Shown here: piece after piece, positions 16,434 through 25,312 of the stretch
Numbering within the stretch: the stretch's first letter is position 1
Layout: every line of letters starts with the position of its first letter
NCBI GenBank assembly: GCA_021295755.1
Contig: JAGWBT010000026.1
Coordinates: 6,585 to 51,713, forward strand
From: Candidatus Poribacteria bacterium
GTDB lineage: Bacteria; Poribacteria; WGA-4E; PCPOR2b
Direction of reading: 5' to 3'
Length of the DNA stretch: 45,129 nt
The notes under the pieces: generated by a model
Database searches by the model: none
What the model was told of the DNA's origin: nothing
What the model saw: only the letters and a program-made list of their open reading frames with translations
Position numbers and translations under genes: made by a program

Positions 16434-17681
16434 TTACCGTGCCGAGGTCCTGGCACGTGCTGCAAACAATACATCACGAAGTCGGGTGCCAACAATCCGT
16501 TCTTCGCCGGGCTGAAGGCTGAGAGAGAACACTGTCAGTGGACTACTCTGCCGCTTGACTAATCTTGCATCAGGGGGAGCCGGGGGGAAAAATTCGCGGA
16601 CCCTCGTCACATAAGGATTATAGTTACACAGCACCGATATAGGCGGACTCCCCTCGCGCAACTCGCGTCCGCACTCATCTACAGTCAGCCCCAAAGCCTC
16701 TTCATCCCAATCCACAATCAACTGCATGAAGCGGTTACTACCGTTACGGAGTTCAATCTTAGTTTCAATACCGGGCACAGATTCAACATACCCCGCGATT
16801 ATTTTCAGAGTTTCCGTCTGTTCGCGATACAACGCATCAAGATCAATCGTCAGCCACTTTTCAAGCGCTGCCATACAACCGATAATCTCTTCCTTTCCGA
16901 CCTTCATTGCGCGGCACACGGCACCCTCAACTGGGGTGGCATTGGCAAGCGCTGCCTCAATCAGGTACCGGCGCCCGAGCAACAGGCCGCTAGCTTGCGG
17001 TCCCCGTAACCCTTTGCCGCCGCTAAACCCATACAGGTCTATGCCCATGCGTGCATACCGCTGGATATTGTCAATGGGCGGGATACCACCGGCTGCGTCC
17101 ACAAATACGGGTATACCGGCAGACTTACATATCGCCACCATCTCTGCTAGCGGAGGTGGATTGACAGGATCTGGATCAGCGGAATATCCCGTACAAAGCA
17201 TGGCGGTTTTATCGTTGATGGAGCGACGCAGTGCGTCCAGCGACTTAGCCACTACCGGCTTGCCTCCCACTAGTCGCAACGCACTGTCAAAGATACTACG
17301 TCCACCCCACATAATCACCTGATCTTTAAGACCCGTGGTGTCAGGCAGTTGCCAAATCTTCTCCGGATCGGTGCCGGCGATACATGCTGCTGTTGCCAGC
17401 GCCATAGATCCCGCAGCACCAGAAGAGACCAGGCCGGATTCCGCACCCGAAATTTCCGCAAGCCGTCTGCCCACAGCCCTTTGCAATTCGACCACATCAA
17501 CCATATAATGCGCTGCTTCATCGATTGCACGGCGCACCTCTGGCCATACCACCGTCGCGCTCAGAAACGTGAAGGGAAGGTTAGCATTGATGAACGGTTT
17601 GACACCTAGACGCGTATAAACATTGGCGTCAAAGTTGTGATCTGCTCCTTGTACCACCTGCTGGTTGGCTGGATAACGCAT
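16434..17681 (-). CDS. SelA-like PLP-dependent enzyme (DgaE/aminotransferase V fold)
   Basis: This 415-aa fold-type I PLP enzyme belongs to the group containing selenocysteine synthase SelA and D-glucosaminate-6-phosphate ammonia-lyase. The lysine that binds PLP lies in GFSGGKGLRGPQASG (about residue 225). VFVDAAGGIPP supplies the Asp contacting the PLP ring, and SSGAAGSMALATAA is the phosphate-binding region. LGVKPFINANLPFTFLSAT is the usual N-terminal start of the family. No tRNA-Sec or selB gene is in view, so selenocysteine synthesis is unlikely. Elimination of a sugar-amine or amino acid substrate is more plausible. An SD (AAGGAGAGAAACGG) precedes the ATG and a promoter lies at 17788-17815. 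Confidence 0.8.
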   Translation of the reverse strand: MRYPANQQVVQGADHNFDANVYTRLGVKPFINANLPFTFLSATVVWPEVRRAIDEAAHYMVDVVELQRAVGRRLAEISGAESGLVSSGAAGSMALATAACIAGTDPEKIWQLPDTTGLKDQVIMWGGRSIFDSALRLVGGKPVVAKSLDALRRSINDKTAMLCTGYSADPDPVNPPPLAEMVAICKSAGIPVFVDAAGGIPPIDNIQRYARMGIDLYGFSGGKGLRGPQASGLLLGRRYLIEAALANATPVEGAVCRAMKVGKEEIIGCMAALEKWLTIDLDALYREQTETLKIIAGYVESVPGIETKIELRNGSNRFMQLIVDWDEEALGLTVDECGRELREGSPPISVLCNYNPYVTRVREFFPPAPPDARLVKRQSSPLTVFSLSLQPGEERIVGTRLRDVLFAARARTSAR

Positions 17682-17787
17682 CCGTTTCTCTCCTTGAGTT
17701 CAAGTGTGTTCCCTGATGAACCTGACCTAAGCTAGTTCGTGGCCTTACTCTCTCTTCTCCCATAATCACCTTTACAATGTGGGCTTG

Positions 17788-17815
17788 ATTATACGAATTC
17801 TCAGATCGATGTCAA
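17788..17815 (-). promoter_or_regulatory. Sigma70-type promoter for the SelA-like gene
   Basis: On the minus strand TTGACA (17810-17815) and TATAAT (17788-17793) are separated by 16 bp, about 107 bp upstream of the ATG at 17681. Confidence 0.75.
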
Positions 17816-17955
17816 CGTGAAAGTATGGCGAGTGCCATCTCAGCGGTTGGGAGTACCAGGGCAGGTTGCCAGGGCGGTTCCGAAAAAGGGTTGACTTGAT
17901 TGAAGGATTGATTTATGCTGTTATCAAGACTACGAAACAGAAAGAGGAGATTAAG

Positions 17956-19053
17956 ATGTCTGAAAAAAAATTAGGGGTGTTAGTACACGGAGCAGGCTGG
18001 GTATCGACGCAACACATTAAAGCGTTTGAAACAAATCCACACACACAAGTAGTTGCAATCTCAAGCCGGAAATTAACAAGTTGTCAAGCGCGTGCAACGG
18101 AGGCGGGATTAGAGGGTATTGGGCTTTATGATAACTACGAGCAAGCCCTCAAGCATGATGGTGTAGACATCGTTTCTGTCTGTACGCCTCAATACTTACA
18201 TGCAGAAAATACGATTGCCGCAGCAGAGAGCGGGATACATGTTGTTATTGAGAAGCCGATTGCCAATAGTCTAGAAGAAATCAAGGCGATGCGTGATGCA
18301 GTCCGATCAGCAGGGGTGAAGACAATAGTGAGTTTCGTCTTACGCTGGAATCCCCTTTTTGAGACCCTCAAAGCAATGGTTGCCGATAACGCGATTGGCG
18401 ATCCCTACTTTGTCGAAACAGATTATCAGCACGATATCGCTAGTTGGTGGACAGGTTACGAGGACGCCCGAAAGAAATCAACAGGTGTGAGCGCGATGAT
18501 TACAGGTGGCTGCCACGCCGCTGATTCACTTCGCTGGTTTGCTGCCAAAGGTAAGTACGAAGCTGCCGATCCCATCGAAGTGTTCGCTTATTCCGGGGGC
18601 TATCGCAAAGGAGTTTCGGAGGAGTATGACTACTTCACGTCCCGATGGCAGGAGGCACCACCGCTGGAATATGACGATTTTGAAATCTGTCTTGTCAAAT
18701 TTGCCAACGGTGTGTTGGGTAAGGTATCTGTCAATTACGGATGCATCATGCCCTATACCTTCCCACTTGAGATTTTTGGCAACCGTGGATCGATCAAAGA
18801 CAATCGGGTCTGGTCACACAAATATCCGGGACAGAATGGATGGGTGGAGATTCCAGCCATCATGCCAGACAGTGCCGATGTCACGCACCATCCGTTCCAA
18901 GGACAGATGGATCACTTTGTTGATTCCATCTTGAATGATCAAGAATCGCACTGTAATCTAGAGGATGCTATTAAAACGCACGAGATTGCTTTCGCCGCTT
19001 TACAGTGCTATGAAACAGGGCAGCCTGTGCAGTTACCATTGCTATCCGGCTGA
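17956..19053 (+). CDS. Gfo/Idh/MocA-family oxidoreductase
   Basis: This 365-aa NAD(P)-dependent dehydrogenase is of the sugar/inositol type. The N-terminal Rossmann fold begins LGVLVHGAGWVSTQHIKAF, with a GxGxxxxxH-like loop. SVCTPQYLHAENTIAAAESG and VVIEKPIANS include the EKP motif with the lysine typical of the family. The C-terminal alpha/beta domain has the conserved GGCHAADSLRWF histidine segment. ATG 17956 is preceded by AAAGAGGAGATTAAG; the frame open from 17866 lacks such a site. The substrate is unknown. It is divergent from the SelA-like enzyme, and the pair may share a sugar-acid or amino-sugar pathway (inference). Confidence 0.88.
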   Translation: MSEKKLGVLVHGAGWVSTQHIKAFETNPHTQVVAISSRKLTSCQARATEAGLEGIGLYDNYEQALKHDGVDIVSVCTPQYLHAENTIAAAESGIHVVIEKPIANSLEEIKAMRDAVRSAGVKTIVSFVLRWNPLFETLKAMVADNAIGDPYFVETDYQHDIASWWTGYEDARKKSTGVSAMITGGCHAADSLRWFAAKGKYEAADPIEVFAYSGGYRKGVSEEYDYFTSRWQEAPPLEYDDFEICLVKFANGVLGKVSVNYGCIMPYTFPLEIFGNRGSIKDNRVWSHKYPGQNGWVEIPAIMPDSADVTHHPFQGQMDHFVDSILNDQESHCNLEDAIKTHEIAFAALQCYETGQPVQLPLLSG

Positions 19054-19079
19054 ACTTCTATCGTTATATGTGACCTGTT

Positions 19080-19128
19080 GTAGCCCAAGATCCTCGGTTG
19101 ATTTATTGGCTTAGGAATCTTGGGCTAC
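19080..19128. repeat. Palindromic repeat or bidirectional terminator
   Basis: GTAGCCCAAGAT (19080-19091) and ATCTTGGGCTAC (19117-19128) are perfect 12-bp inverted arms, extended inward by CCT/AGG with one bulge. It lies between convergent genes and lacks a T-run, so it may be a dispersed REP-type unit that also stops transcription. Confidence 0.6.
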
Positions 19129-19163
19129 GGGGAAGCACTACAGTCTCACATTTGCACCATTTA

Positions 19164-20779
19164 TTAAACCTGTTGCATTTCGCCCGATTGGTAACGGTTC
19201 CAATAGTCCCTGACTTTTCCTAGTACCCTCGGTGCAAGGAGGAGGCTTCCAATGATGTTCGGGAAAGCCATACCGAGAGCCATCGCATCCGAAAAGTCTA
19301 AAACAGCATCCAATTTATTGACTGCACCAACGATAACAAAAAGGATAAAAATAATTCTGAAAACGATAACAGTGTTTAGGCCGGCACCACCGAAATGGTC
19401 GAGCAGGTAGATCCAACCCCGTTCGCCGTAGTAAGCCCAAGAAATCATTGTGGAATAGGAAAACAGCCCGATACTGATGGTAAGGATCAACGGGAACCAA
19501 CCTATGGCACTTTCAAACGCTTTTGTCGTTAGCGTAACGCCATCAGACTGTGATAGGTTGGGATCATTCCATGCGCCCGTAATGATGACTACCATCGCCG
19601 TCATCAAACATACGATGATAGTATCAATGAAGGGACCAACCATCGCCACGATACCCTCTCGAACAGGTTCTTCTGTCTTTGCTGCTGCGTGAGCGATAGC
19701 AGCACTGCCGATTCCCGCCTCATTTGAAAAAGATGCGCGTTTGATACCCAGACCAGTACGCCAAAAAATCCGCCGTAGAAAGCATTACCTGTGAAAGCCA
19801 TGCTAAAGATAAGACCGATGGCTTCAGGGATTTTGGTAAAGTTCATCAAAATTATTAGAATCGAAACACATACATACAAACCACACATGGCAAGTACAAT
19901 TTTAGAGGTCGCTGCGCCAATTCGTTTAATCCCACCGATAATCACTGCCCCCACCAAAATTGCTATTACAATACCGATGATCCAGTTCGCGCCTGCTGAA
20001 AGTCCGAAAGTGCTCCGAAACGCCTCGGCTGTCTGATTTACCTGAAACATATTTCCGACACCGAGGGCACCTCCCATGACCATCAGTGCATACATGATTG
20101 CTAGCACTTTCCCCAAAGGTGCCCAACTGCCTCCCAGCTGTTTCAATCCGATATCGACGTAGTACATGGGACCGCCGGAGATGCTACCATCTGCATTTGT
20201 CTGCCGATACAGTTGGGATAAAGTACAACTGCTGAACTTTGCAGTCATCCCGAATACCGCTGCGATAAGCATCCAAAAAACAGCGCCCGGACCGCCTAAC
20301 TGAATAGCAATCGCTACGCCTGCAATGTTGCCGAGACCAACCGTTGCAGACAACGCGCTTGTCAGGGCACGGAAATGGGAGATTTCCCCGGTGTCCTCTG
20401 GGTTATCATATTTCCCTCGAATGACGTTGATGGAGTGCTTCAATCCCCGCACGTTGATCCAGCGATACCAGAAAGTAAAAAAGATTGCACCGAGGATTAG
20501 GATAACAATAAGAAAAGGAAGACTAATAACCTTTTTCTGGGGATTGCCGGATGCGTCCAGCACCGGATTTCCATCTCGGTCGCCCTCATCAATCTGAATA
20601 GAACCAAAGGCGATGTCAAAAAAGAGAACCGCGCCAATTGTCGCGTTAGCTTTATCAAGGGCAGAAGGTTCTCCGCTTTCTTGTGCCCAAGCAGATACCA
20701 CATATAGAATCGTCAATAACGCTAGGAGTAGGATAGCCACTCCTGCCTTACTATAAAACCACGGTGCTTTTTACTGCAT
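19164..20779 (-). pseudogene. Sodium:alanine symporter (AGCS family), stop and frameshift
   Basis: This AGCS-family permease imports alanine/glycine with sodium and would have about 8-10 membrane segments. The first frame runs from 20740 to about 19750 with the family motifs TVGLGNIAGVAIAIQLGGPG and SGGPMYYVDIG. The second runs to 19164 with VGPFIDTIIVCLMTAMVVI and SWAYYGERGWIYL. Adding one G to the GGG at 19747-19749 joins them as GIKRASFSNEAGIGSAAIAHAA, the conserved stretch. The 5' end also looks damaged. The best start, ATG 20779 with a strong SD (AAAAGGAGCAAAT), meets TAA at codon 3, and the same frame then continues KAPWFYSKAG into the signal-like hydrophobic segment. If the TAA is real, a GTG at 20740 is the next start. 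Confidence 0.85.
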
Positions 20780-20817
20780 ATTTGCTCCTTTTTTATCTCA
20801 TCTGTATGTCCTGCCAC

Positions 20818-20852
20818 AAAAAAATGCCAGCAACGAAGTTTCATTACTGGCA
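20818..20852 (-). terminator. Terminator downstream of livM
   Basis: On the minus strand TTGCCAGTAA pairs with TTGCTGGCA (one G-U pair) and is followed by seven T. It resembles the terminator at 24141-24186 in its CAGCAACGAA arm. Confidence 0.75.
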
Positions 20853-20886
20853 ATCTAAGTGATTCCGTCTAATCTTGTCAAAGGTC

Positions 20887-20946
20887 TCATTCTGTTACGT
20901 TCATAACTTGTCGAAAATCAAAAACGAAATCGGCCCTTGACCGCTT
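20887..20946 (-). pseudogene. Remnant of the 3' end of the Tyr/Arg/Pro-rich lipoprotein gene
   Basis: Codons ending at TGA 20887-20889 read KRSRADFVFDFRQVMNVTE, nearly identical to the C-terminus KRSASDFVFDFRQVVNVKE of the lipoprotein ending at 24222. DNA similarity continues past the stop for about 40 bp towards the following terminator and is roughly 80% over the pair. Nothing upstream of these codons matches the lipoprotein: livM ends 14 bp away. Confidence 0.75.
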
Positions 20947-20959
20947 GCTGAGTCTGTGG

Positions 20960-21946
20960 TTAGGCTTGCTCCTTCATTGATAGCAATCCTGCTGGACGGA
21001 AACGCATTATAAGGATTAGGATAATGCCAAAAATTAGATAGCGCCATCCACCGAATGGACGTAGGAGCTCTCCTAAAACCCCTAGGAGGCCGGCCCCGAT
21101 AACTGAGCCCTTGATGGTGCCCAGGCCACCGAGTACGACCATGCATAGGATGAAGATAGATTCCCAAAATTCAAATGCACCTGCACTGATATTGACCTGA
21201 AATTGTGCAAAGAATGCACCGCCAACGGCTCCAATTGCCGCGCTGACAGCAAAGGCAAGGGATTTGTATTCGCGGAGGTTAATCCCCATACTCTCTGCTG
21301 CCCGTTCGTCCTCTCGGATTGCCGCCCACGCTCGCCCGACACGCGAATTCTGCAAACGATACACAACGATAACTGTAAGAGCCAACAAGATCAGGATATG
21401 GTAATACTGTTGCCAGTATTCGTAGAGTTCATATCCAAAAAAGGTAGGGGCTGGAATATCATTTACAAATCCGTTGGGACCACCGATGAGCCATTCCTCA
21501 TTTTTCACGATTCTGAAAAGGAGCTCCGAGAACCCAAAGGTCACGATGGCAAAATAATCTCCTGTTAGACGCAAGGTAGGAGCACCGCGTAATAGACCCC
21601 AGAGTGCGCCATGAATTGCAGCAAGTGGCAGCGCAATCCAGTAGCTCCAACCGAGCCTTGCCATCAACAGCCCCGCCGTATACCCACCGACGAGGTAAAA
21701 TCCTACATATCCCAAATCAAGTAATCCTGTGAATCCCGGCACGATGTTGAGCCCTAAAGCCAGTAGCATATAGAGGCAAGCCTGCACCACGACTCGGAGG
21801 ATGTAGTCTCCGCTTGGTAGCGGTAAGACCATGTTGCGTTCATATAACAGATCTACAATACGGTCTGAGCCGTAGGTTATAAGCGGAAATAGAAGTATCG
21901 CTGCAAGGAGGATAATGGTTTTGGAAGTAAATAGCTTTTTCGGCAT
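20960..21946 (-). CDS. livM: Branched-chain amino acid ABC transporter permease LivM
   Basis: This 328-aa inner-membrane permease of the HAAT family has about 8-9 membrane segments. Family motifs are LNIVPGFTGLLDLGYVGFYLVGGYTAGLL near residue 65, and SRVGRAWAAIREDERAAESMGIN, the EAA-like loop that contacts the ATPases. VVLGGLGTIKGSVIGA lies near the C-terminus. It follows livH by 14 bp and ends the livKHM block. A decayed copy of the lipoprotein 3' end and a terminator follow, not livG as in the usual operon. Confidence 0.95.
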   Translation of the reverse strand: MPKKLFTSKTIILLAAILLFPLITYGSDRIVDLLYERNMVLPLPSGDYILRVVVQACLYMLLALGLNIVPGFTGLLDLGYVGFYLVGGYTAGLLMARLGWSYWIALPLAAIHGALWGLLRGAPTLRLTGDYFAIVTFGFSELLFRIVKNEEWLIGGPNGFVNDIPAPTFFGYELYEYWQQYYHILILLALTVIVVYRLQNSRVGRAWAAIREDERAAESMGINLREYKSLAFAVSAAIGAVGGAFFAQFQVNISAGAFEFWESIFILCMVVLGGLGTIKGSVIGAGLLGVLGELLRPFGGWRYLIFGIILILIMRFRPAGLLSMKEQA

Positions 21947-21960
21947 GTTGGTTTATTGGA

Positions 21961-22829
21961 TTAAGCCCGTGTCGCTGTTGATTTCCCCAACAGTCCAGAC
22001 GGTCGAAAGATAATAACGAGAATCATAATGATATAAGCAATCGCCAGACGGTACTCAGAAGAGATGTAGCCAGCACCGAGGGCTTCGGCAACCCCGAGTA
22101 CCACGCCGCCAAGCATTGCGCCGGTAATGTTACCAATCCCTCCAAGCACAGCGGCGGCAAATGCTGCGACCCCTTTGTAGTACGCAGCCCAACCATGACA
22201 CCGGCAACGGCCCCCAGTGCGGATCCAATTGCAAAGGTCACGGTGATTACGCGATTGGTATCAATGCCCATCAAGCTTGCTGCGATTCTGTTTTGAGCGC
22301 AAGCCCGCATCGCTTTTCCAATTTTTGTTAAGTGAATTAACCGGTTTAAGCCAATCATCAAGCCGATGGCGAGCAAGATAATAAAGACATCTAGGAATGA
22401 AACTTGTGCCCCACCGGGTAAGGGGATAGTATTGCCCGTTAAGAGCGTGGGTGTTGCTTCGGCGGGAAATTTGCGCCATCTTGCCCCCCAAATCAAGCGA
22501 GCGAGATTTTGCAGCATCAGGGACATGCCAATGGCGGTAATCAGGGCGGAGAGACGTGGGGCGTTACGGAGCGGCCGGTAGGCGACGAAGTCAATCAACA
22601 TCCCCATCAACGCGCACAGGGTCATGCTAAGTGGTAATGCAACCCAAAATGAAAGGCCGAAGGTCGTGACACATAAGAAGGCAAAATACGCACCGAACAT
22701 AAAAATTTCGCCGTGTGCAAAGTTGATGAGCTGGATGATGCCGTAGACCATCGTATAGCCCACGGCAATTAGGGCGTAGATGCCGCCAAGCACGAGTCCG
22801 TTAATAATTTGTTCCAGAAATTGGGCCAT
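21961..22829 (-). pseudogene. livH: Branched-chain amino acid ABC transporter permease LivH, one frameshift
   Basis: LivH is the second permease of the branched-chain amino acid transporter. The first frame (22829 to about 22190) has NGLVLGGIYALIAVGYTMVYG and INFAHGEIFMFGAY, the LivH hallmarks, and the EAA-like loop KIGKAMRACAQNRIAASLMGI. The second (to 21961) has VLGGIGNITGAMLGGVVLG and IIFRPSGLLG. Adding one G to GGG at 22188-22190 restores VGAAYYKGVAAFAAAVLGGI and a 289-aa protein of normal length. This single missing base in a homopolymer may be a sequencing error. An otherwise intact operon supports that view. Confidence 0.9.
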
Positions 22830-22936
22830 AAAAAAATTAAAAACTCCTACGACGTTATGTGTGAAATGTCAACGGGTAAGTCAGCGAAGCACAGAACAGG
22901 GTTCCACAGCAGCTACGTGAGACACCGCCTTGCACG

Positions 22937-24109
22937 TTACTCTGTACTAAGCATCTGCCCCTCAGCAGGCACAAACTGACCATCTTTGACAATCTTGACA
23001 TAAGCCGGCTTGGTGCAATCCCCATTCTCATCAAAATAGGTCAAACCTGTGATGCCGGTGTACCCTTTTTCAGGACTGTCAATTGACGCTAAATGATCAC
23101 GAATGGCTTTGCGATTTTCACCACCTTTTTCGATCGCTTCGACAATCATGCCGACCGCATCATAAGTTAGCGCTGCCCAAGTATCCGGAGCGACCCCATG
23201 CATTTCCTCAAACGCCACCGCCATCCTTTGCGCTTCGGGTCCGCCGAGCTCAAACACAAATGGTGTCGAGACATACGTGCCTTCGGCCGCGTCGCCAGCG
23301 ATTTCAAGGAAATCCGGAGAATCAACGCCATCCGCACCAAAGAGTTGCGCTGTGATGCCTGCCTCACGGGCTTGTGAGGCGATTAATCCCGCCTGACTGT
23401 ACAACCCTGAGAGAAAAATCAGATCCGGTTGCTTCGCCTTAATGCTTGTCAGTTGCGCCTTAAAGTCGGTGTTATCGCGATCGTATGCCTCAGCTGCGAC
23501 GATTTCAAGACCGAGTTCTTCAGCAACCTCGGTAAAACCATCTTTAAGACCACGCCCATAGTCATCATTATCGAAGAAGATGGCGACTTTTTGAATGTCT
23601 CCCAATACATTCTTGATATACCTAGCTACAAACGCTCCCTGAAAATCGTCACGGTACAAATTTCTGAATGTCCACTCGCTACCGGCACAAACACGGACGT
23701 TGGTCGAGCCAGGCGAGAGTTCAACTATACCAGCACGTTTATAGATCGGTTTACCAGCTAACGAGCAGGAACTATTAAAGTGTCCAACGACTGCAAGAAT
23801 CTGCCGATTGCTCGCGATTCGCTCTGCAACCAGGCTGGCTTCTTTCTCTTTGCCGGTATCATCTTCAAAGATAAGCGTTAGTGTTTTGCCGTTGACGCCA
23901 CCGGCAGCATTAATCTCTTTTGCCTTGAGTTCCGCACCACGCTTAATCATCTCTCCAAAAGCAGCAACAGAGCCGGTATAGGGACCCGCAACAGCGACTT
24001 TAATCTCATTTCTTTTTTCACAGCCGGTAAGTGCAAAACCCACAATCATAACAAATGTTACGACATAAATGACAAGCGAGGCGGTTGAACGCGCTCTGTT
24101 TTTCTTCAT
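22937..24109 (-). CDS. livK: Branched-chain amino acid-binding lipoprotein LivK
   Basis: This 390-aa periplasmic binding protein of peptide-binding fold type I should deliver leucine/isoleucine/valine or a related ligand to LivHM. The signal ends with GFALTGC, a lipobox, so it is anchored as in diderm lipoproteins. KVAVAGPYTGSVAAFG opens the first lobe, followed by AAGGVNGKTLTLIFEDD and VVGHFNSSCSLAGKPIYKR, where the Ser cluster binds the ligand carboxyl group. ATG 24109 is chosen for its SD (AAGGAGGTATAT); an upstream in-frame ATG at 24142 lacks one. It heads the livKHM block, 107 bp before livH. Confidence 0.93.
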   Translation of the reverse strand: MKKNRARSTASLVIYVVTFVMIVGFALTGCEKRNEIKVAVAGPYTGSVAAFGEMIKRGAELKAKEINAAGGVNGKTLTLIFEDDTGKEKEASLVAERIASNRQILAVVGHFNSSCSLAGKPIYKRAGIVELSPGSTNVRVCAGSEWTFRNLYRDDFQGAFVARYIKNVLGDIQKVAIFFDNDDYGRGLKDGFTEVAEELGLEIVAAEAYDRDNTDFKAQLTSIKAKQPDLIFLSGLYSQAGLIASQAREAGITAQLFGADGVDSPDFLEIAGDAAEGTYVSTPFVFELGGPEAQRMAVAFEEMHGVAPDTWAALTYDAVGMIVEAIEKGGENRKAIRDHLASIDSPEKGYTGITGLTYFDENGDCTKPAYVKIVKDGQFVPAEGQMLSTE

Positions 24110-24140
24110 ATATACCTCCTTGATGGATTCATCTTCAGAC

Positions 24141-24186
24141 AAAAAGCTGTCAGCAACGAAATCACGATCTACTTTTCGTTGCTGAC
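24141..24186 (-). terminator. Terminator of the Tyr/Arg/Pro-rich lipoprotein gene
   Basis: On the minus strand a perfect 13-bp stem, GTCAGCAACGAAA and its complement, has a 12-nt loop and is followed by AGCTTTTT. It ends only about 30 bp before the livK ATG, so livK has little room for its own promoter and may depend on read-through. Confidence 0.85.
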
Positions 24187-24221
24187 AATTTAAGTGATTC
24201 GGTCTAGCTTTGTCAAAGATT

Positions 24222-25046
24222 TCATTCTTTTACATTGACAACTTGTCGAAAATCAAAAACGAAATCAGATGCCGACCGTTTTTTCTTCTTATTGATAATT
24301 TGAACTTTCGGCAAGATAACCTTTACATCCGTCGTGCCGATGTCCAGTCTATCAAACACCAAAAGTCCCTCACGTTGCGCACCTGAGAACAGCCGCCCGC
24401 CATCGAACACCGTTTCACGCGCAACTAGTCGTTCATGATTGGCTGCAGCTGGATCCGGATAGTAATCATACACCCGATACGGTGTGTAAGGGTAGCGGTA
24501 CCGGTATCCTAAACGATAGTTATATGGGGGGGGGTAATAGCGACGGTAGGGACTCCGATAGTAAGAACGTGGGTAAGGATAACGGTATCGATATCCCGGG
24601 TCGTAGAATGCCACTGTTCTTGGTCTTATGTTTTCATAGAGTTCTTTGAAGTAGTCATAAGGGAGGGTGGCATACTGCTCACCGTTTAGATCGACTAAAA
24701 TTGCTGTGGGATCAACAATAACCCGCGAATTAGATCTGTTTTCTATGCGAATACCGAAGACGGTATACAGCGGTTCAACGTTCCCCCAACGGTCAATCCC
24801 AAGAAACGGATTAATCCGTGGATCTTCTGTGAGTTCAAACAGTTCCACTTCATCGAGTGGTTCAAGCGTAATTTGAACGCCGCGCTGCTCCACGGAGATA
24901 GAGCCTGTTTGTTCATCGATTTGGGCGTGTTTTCTGCCGGCAATTGGTTCCATATAGACTTCAATCTGTGGCTTGGGTGCACACCCCGCTAAAATGCTGA
25001 TGGTTGCGATAGGGGCAAAGATGCCCAAAAACTTTCGGTACATCAT
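24222..25046 (-). CDS. Lipoprotein with Tyr/Arg/Pro-rich tract, function unknown
   Basis: The 274-aa product has a hydrophobic signal ending in ISILAGC (lipobox). Residues about 50-130 form a folded-looking beta-rich part with QRGVQITLEPLDEVELFEL and FGIRIENRSNSRVIVDP, which looks like an immunoglobulin-like or DUF-type adhesive domain. From about 145 to 200 there is a striking tract of short YRYRYPYP and YRRYYPPPY units. The end is well ordered: VRDFVF-type DFVFDFRQVVNVKE. ATG 25046 is preceded by AAGGAGTGAAAAA. A terminator follows. The Tyr/Arg/Pro tract suggests binding to polyanions or the cell wall, but that is speculation and I do not recognise the family. Confidence 0.7.
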   Translation of the reverse strand: MMYRKFLGIFAPIATISILAGCAPKPQIEVYMEPIAGRKHAQIDEQTGSISVEQRGVQITLEPLDEVELFELTEDPRINPFLGIDRWGNVEPLYTVFGIRIENRSNSRVIVDPTAILVDLNGEQYATLPYDYFKELYENIRPRTVAFYDPGYRYRYPYPRSYYRSPYRRYYPPPYNYRLGYRYRYPYTPYRVYDYYPDPAAANHERLVARETVFDGGRLFSGAQREGLLVFDRLDIGTTDVKVILPKVQIINKKKKRSASDFVFDFRQVVNVKE

Positions 25047-25233
25047 TTTTTCACTCCTTGAAATTAGGCATGTGAGTTCTAAGCGCAAAGAATCTCCATT
25101 ATCAATTTATCAGCATTGGTGGATAACGTCATATCGATGGTTTCTCAAAAAGTTGCCAAACTTCCTTCGGAACTTTCATAGTTTAACATAGAACGTAGCG
25201 AATTGCAATTGCATTCTATGTGCCTTTTTCCGG

Positions 25234-25262
25234 TTGCTTTAGATGGATAGGTCTTGTATAAT
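25234..25262 (+). promoter_or_regulatory. Sigma70-type promoter for the ATP-grasp gene
   Basis: TTGCTT (25234-25239) and TATAAT (25257-25262) are 17 bp apart. Initiation near 25270 supports ATG 25313 rather than the TTG at 25277. A 7-bp inverted repeat CATAGAA/TTCTATG lies about 20 bp upstream of the -35 box. Confidence 0.75.
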
Positions 25263-25312
25263 TTCCCAATTGAACCTTGAATAGCTACCAGCCTCCAGTT
25301 GGAAGATCTGCT

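Noticed and set aside
16434-17681. True selenocysteine synthase (SelA)
   Set aside because: The fold and PLP lysine match the family, but no selB or tRNA-Sec is nearby and the start resembles the DgaE-type branch.
17866-17955. Longer N-terminus for the Gfo/Idh/MocA protein
   Set aside because: The 30 extra codons are not homologous to the family, and ATG 17956 has a clear SD.
3406-20773. TAA read as a sense codon (Tyr or Lys) in thiI and the symporter
   Set aside because: Many other genes in the window use TAA as a natural stop, for example GDPD, rplU and FIST. Two isolated in-frame TAA codons fit mutation or sequence error better than recoding.
24141-24186. Operator or attenuator controlling livK
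   Set aside because: The perfect stem followed by T on the minus strand is better explained as the terminator of the lipoprotein gene, though read-through into livK is possible.
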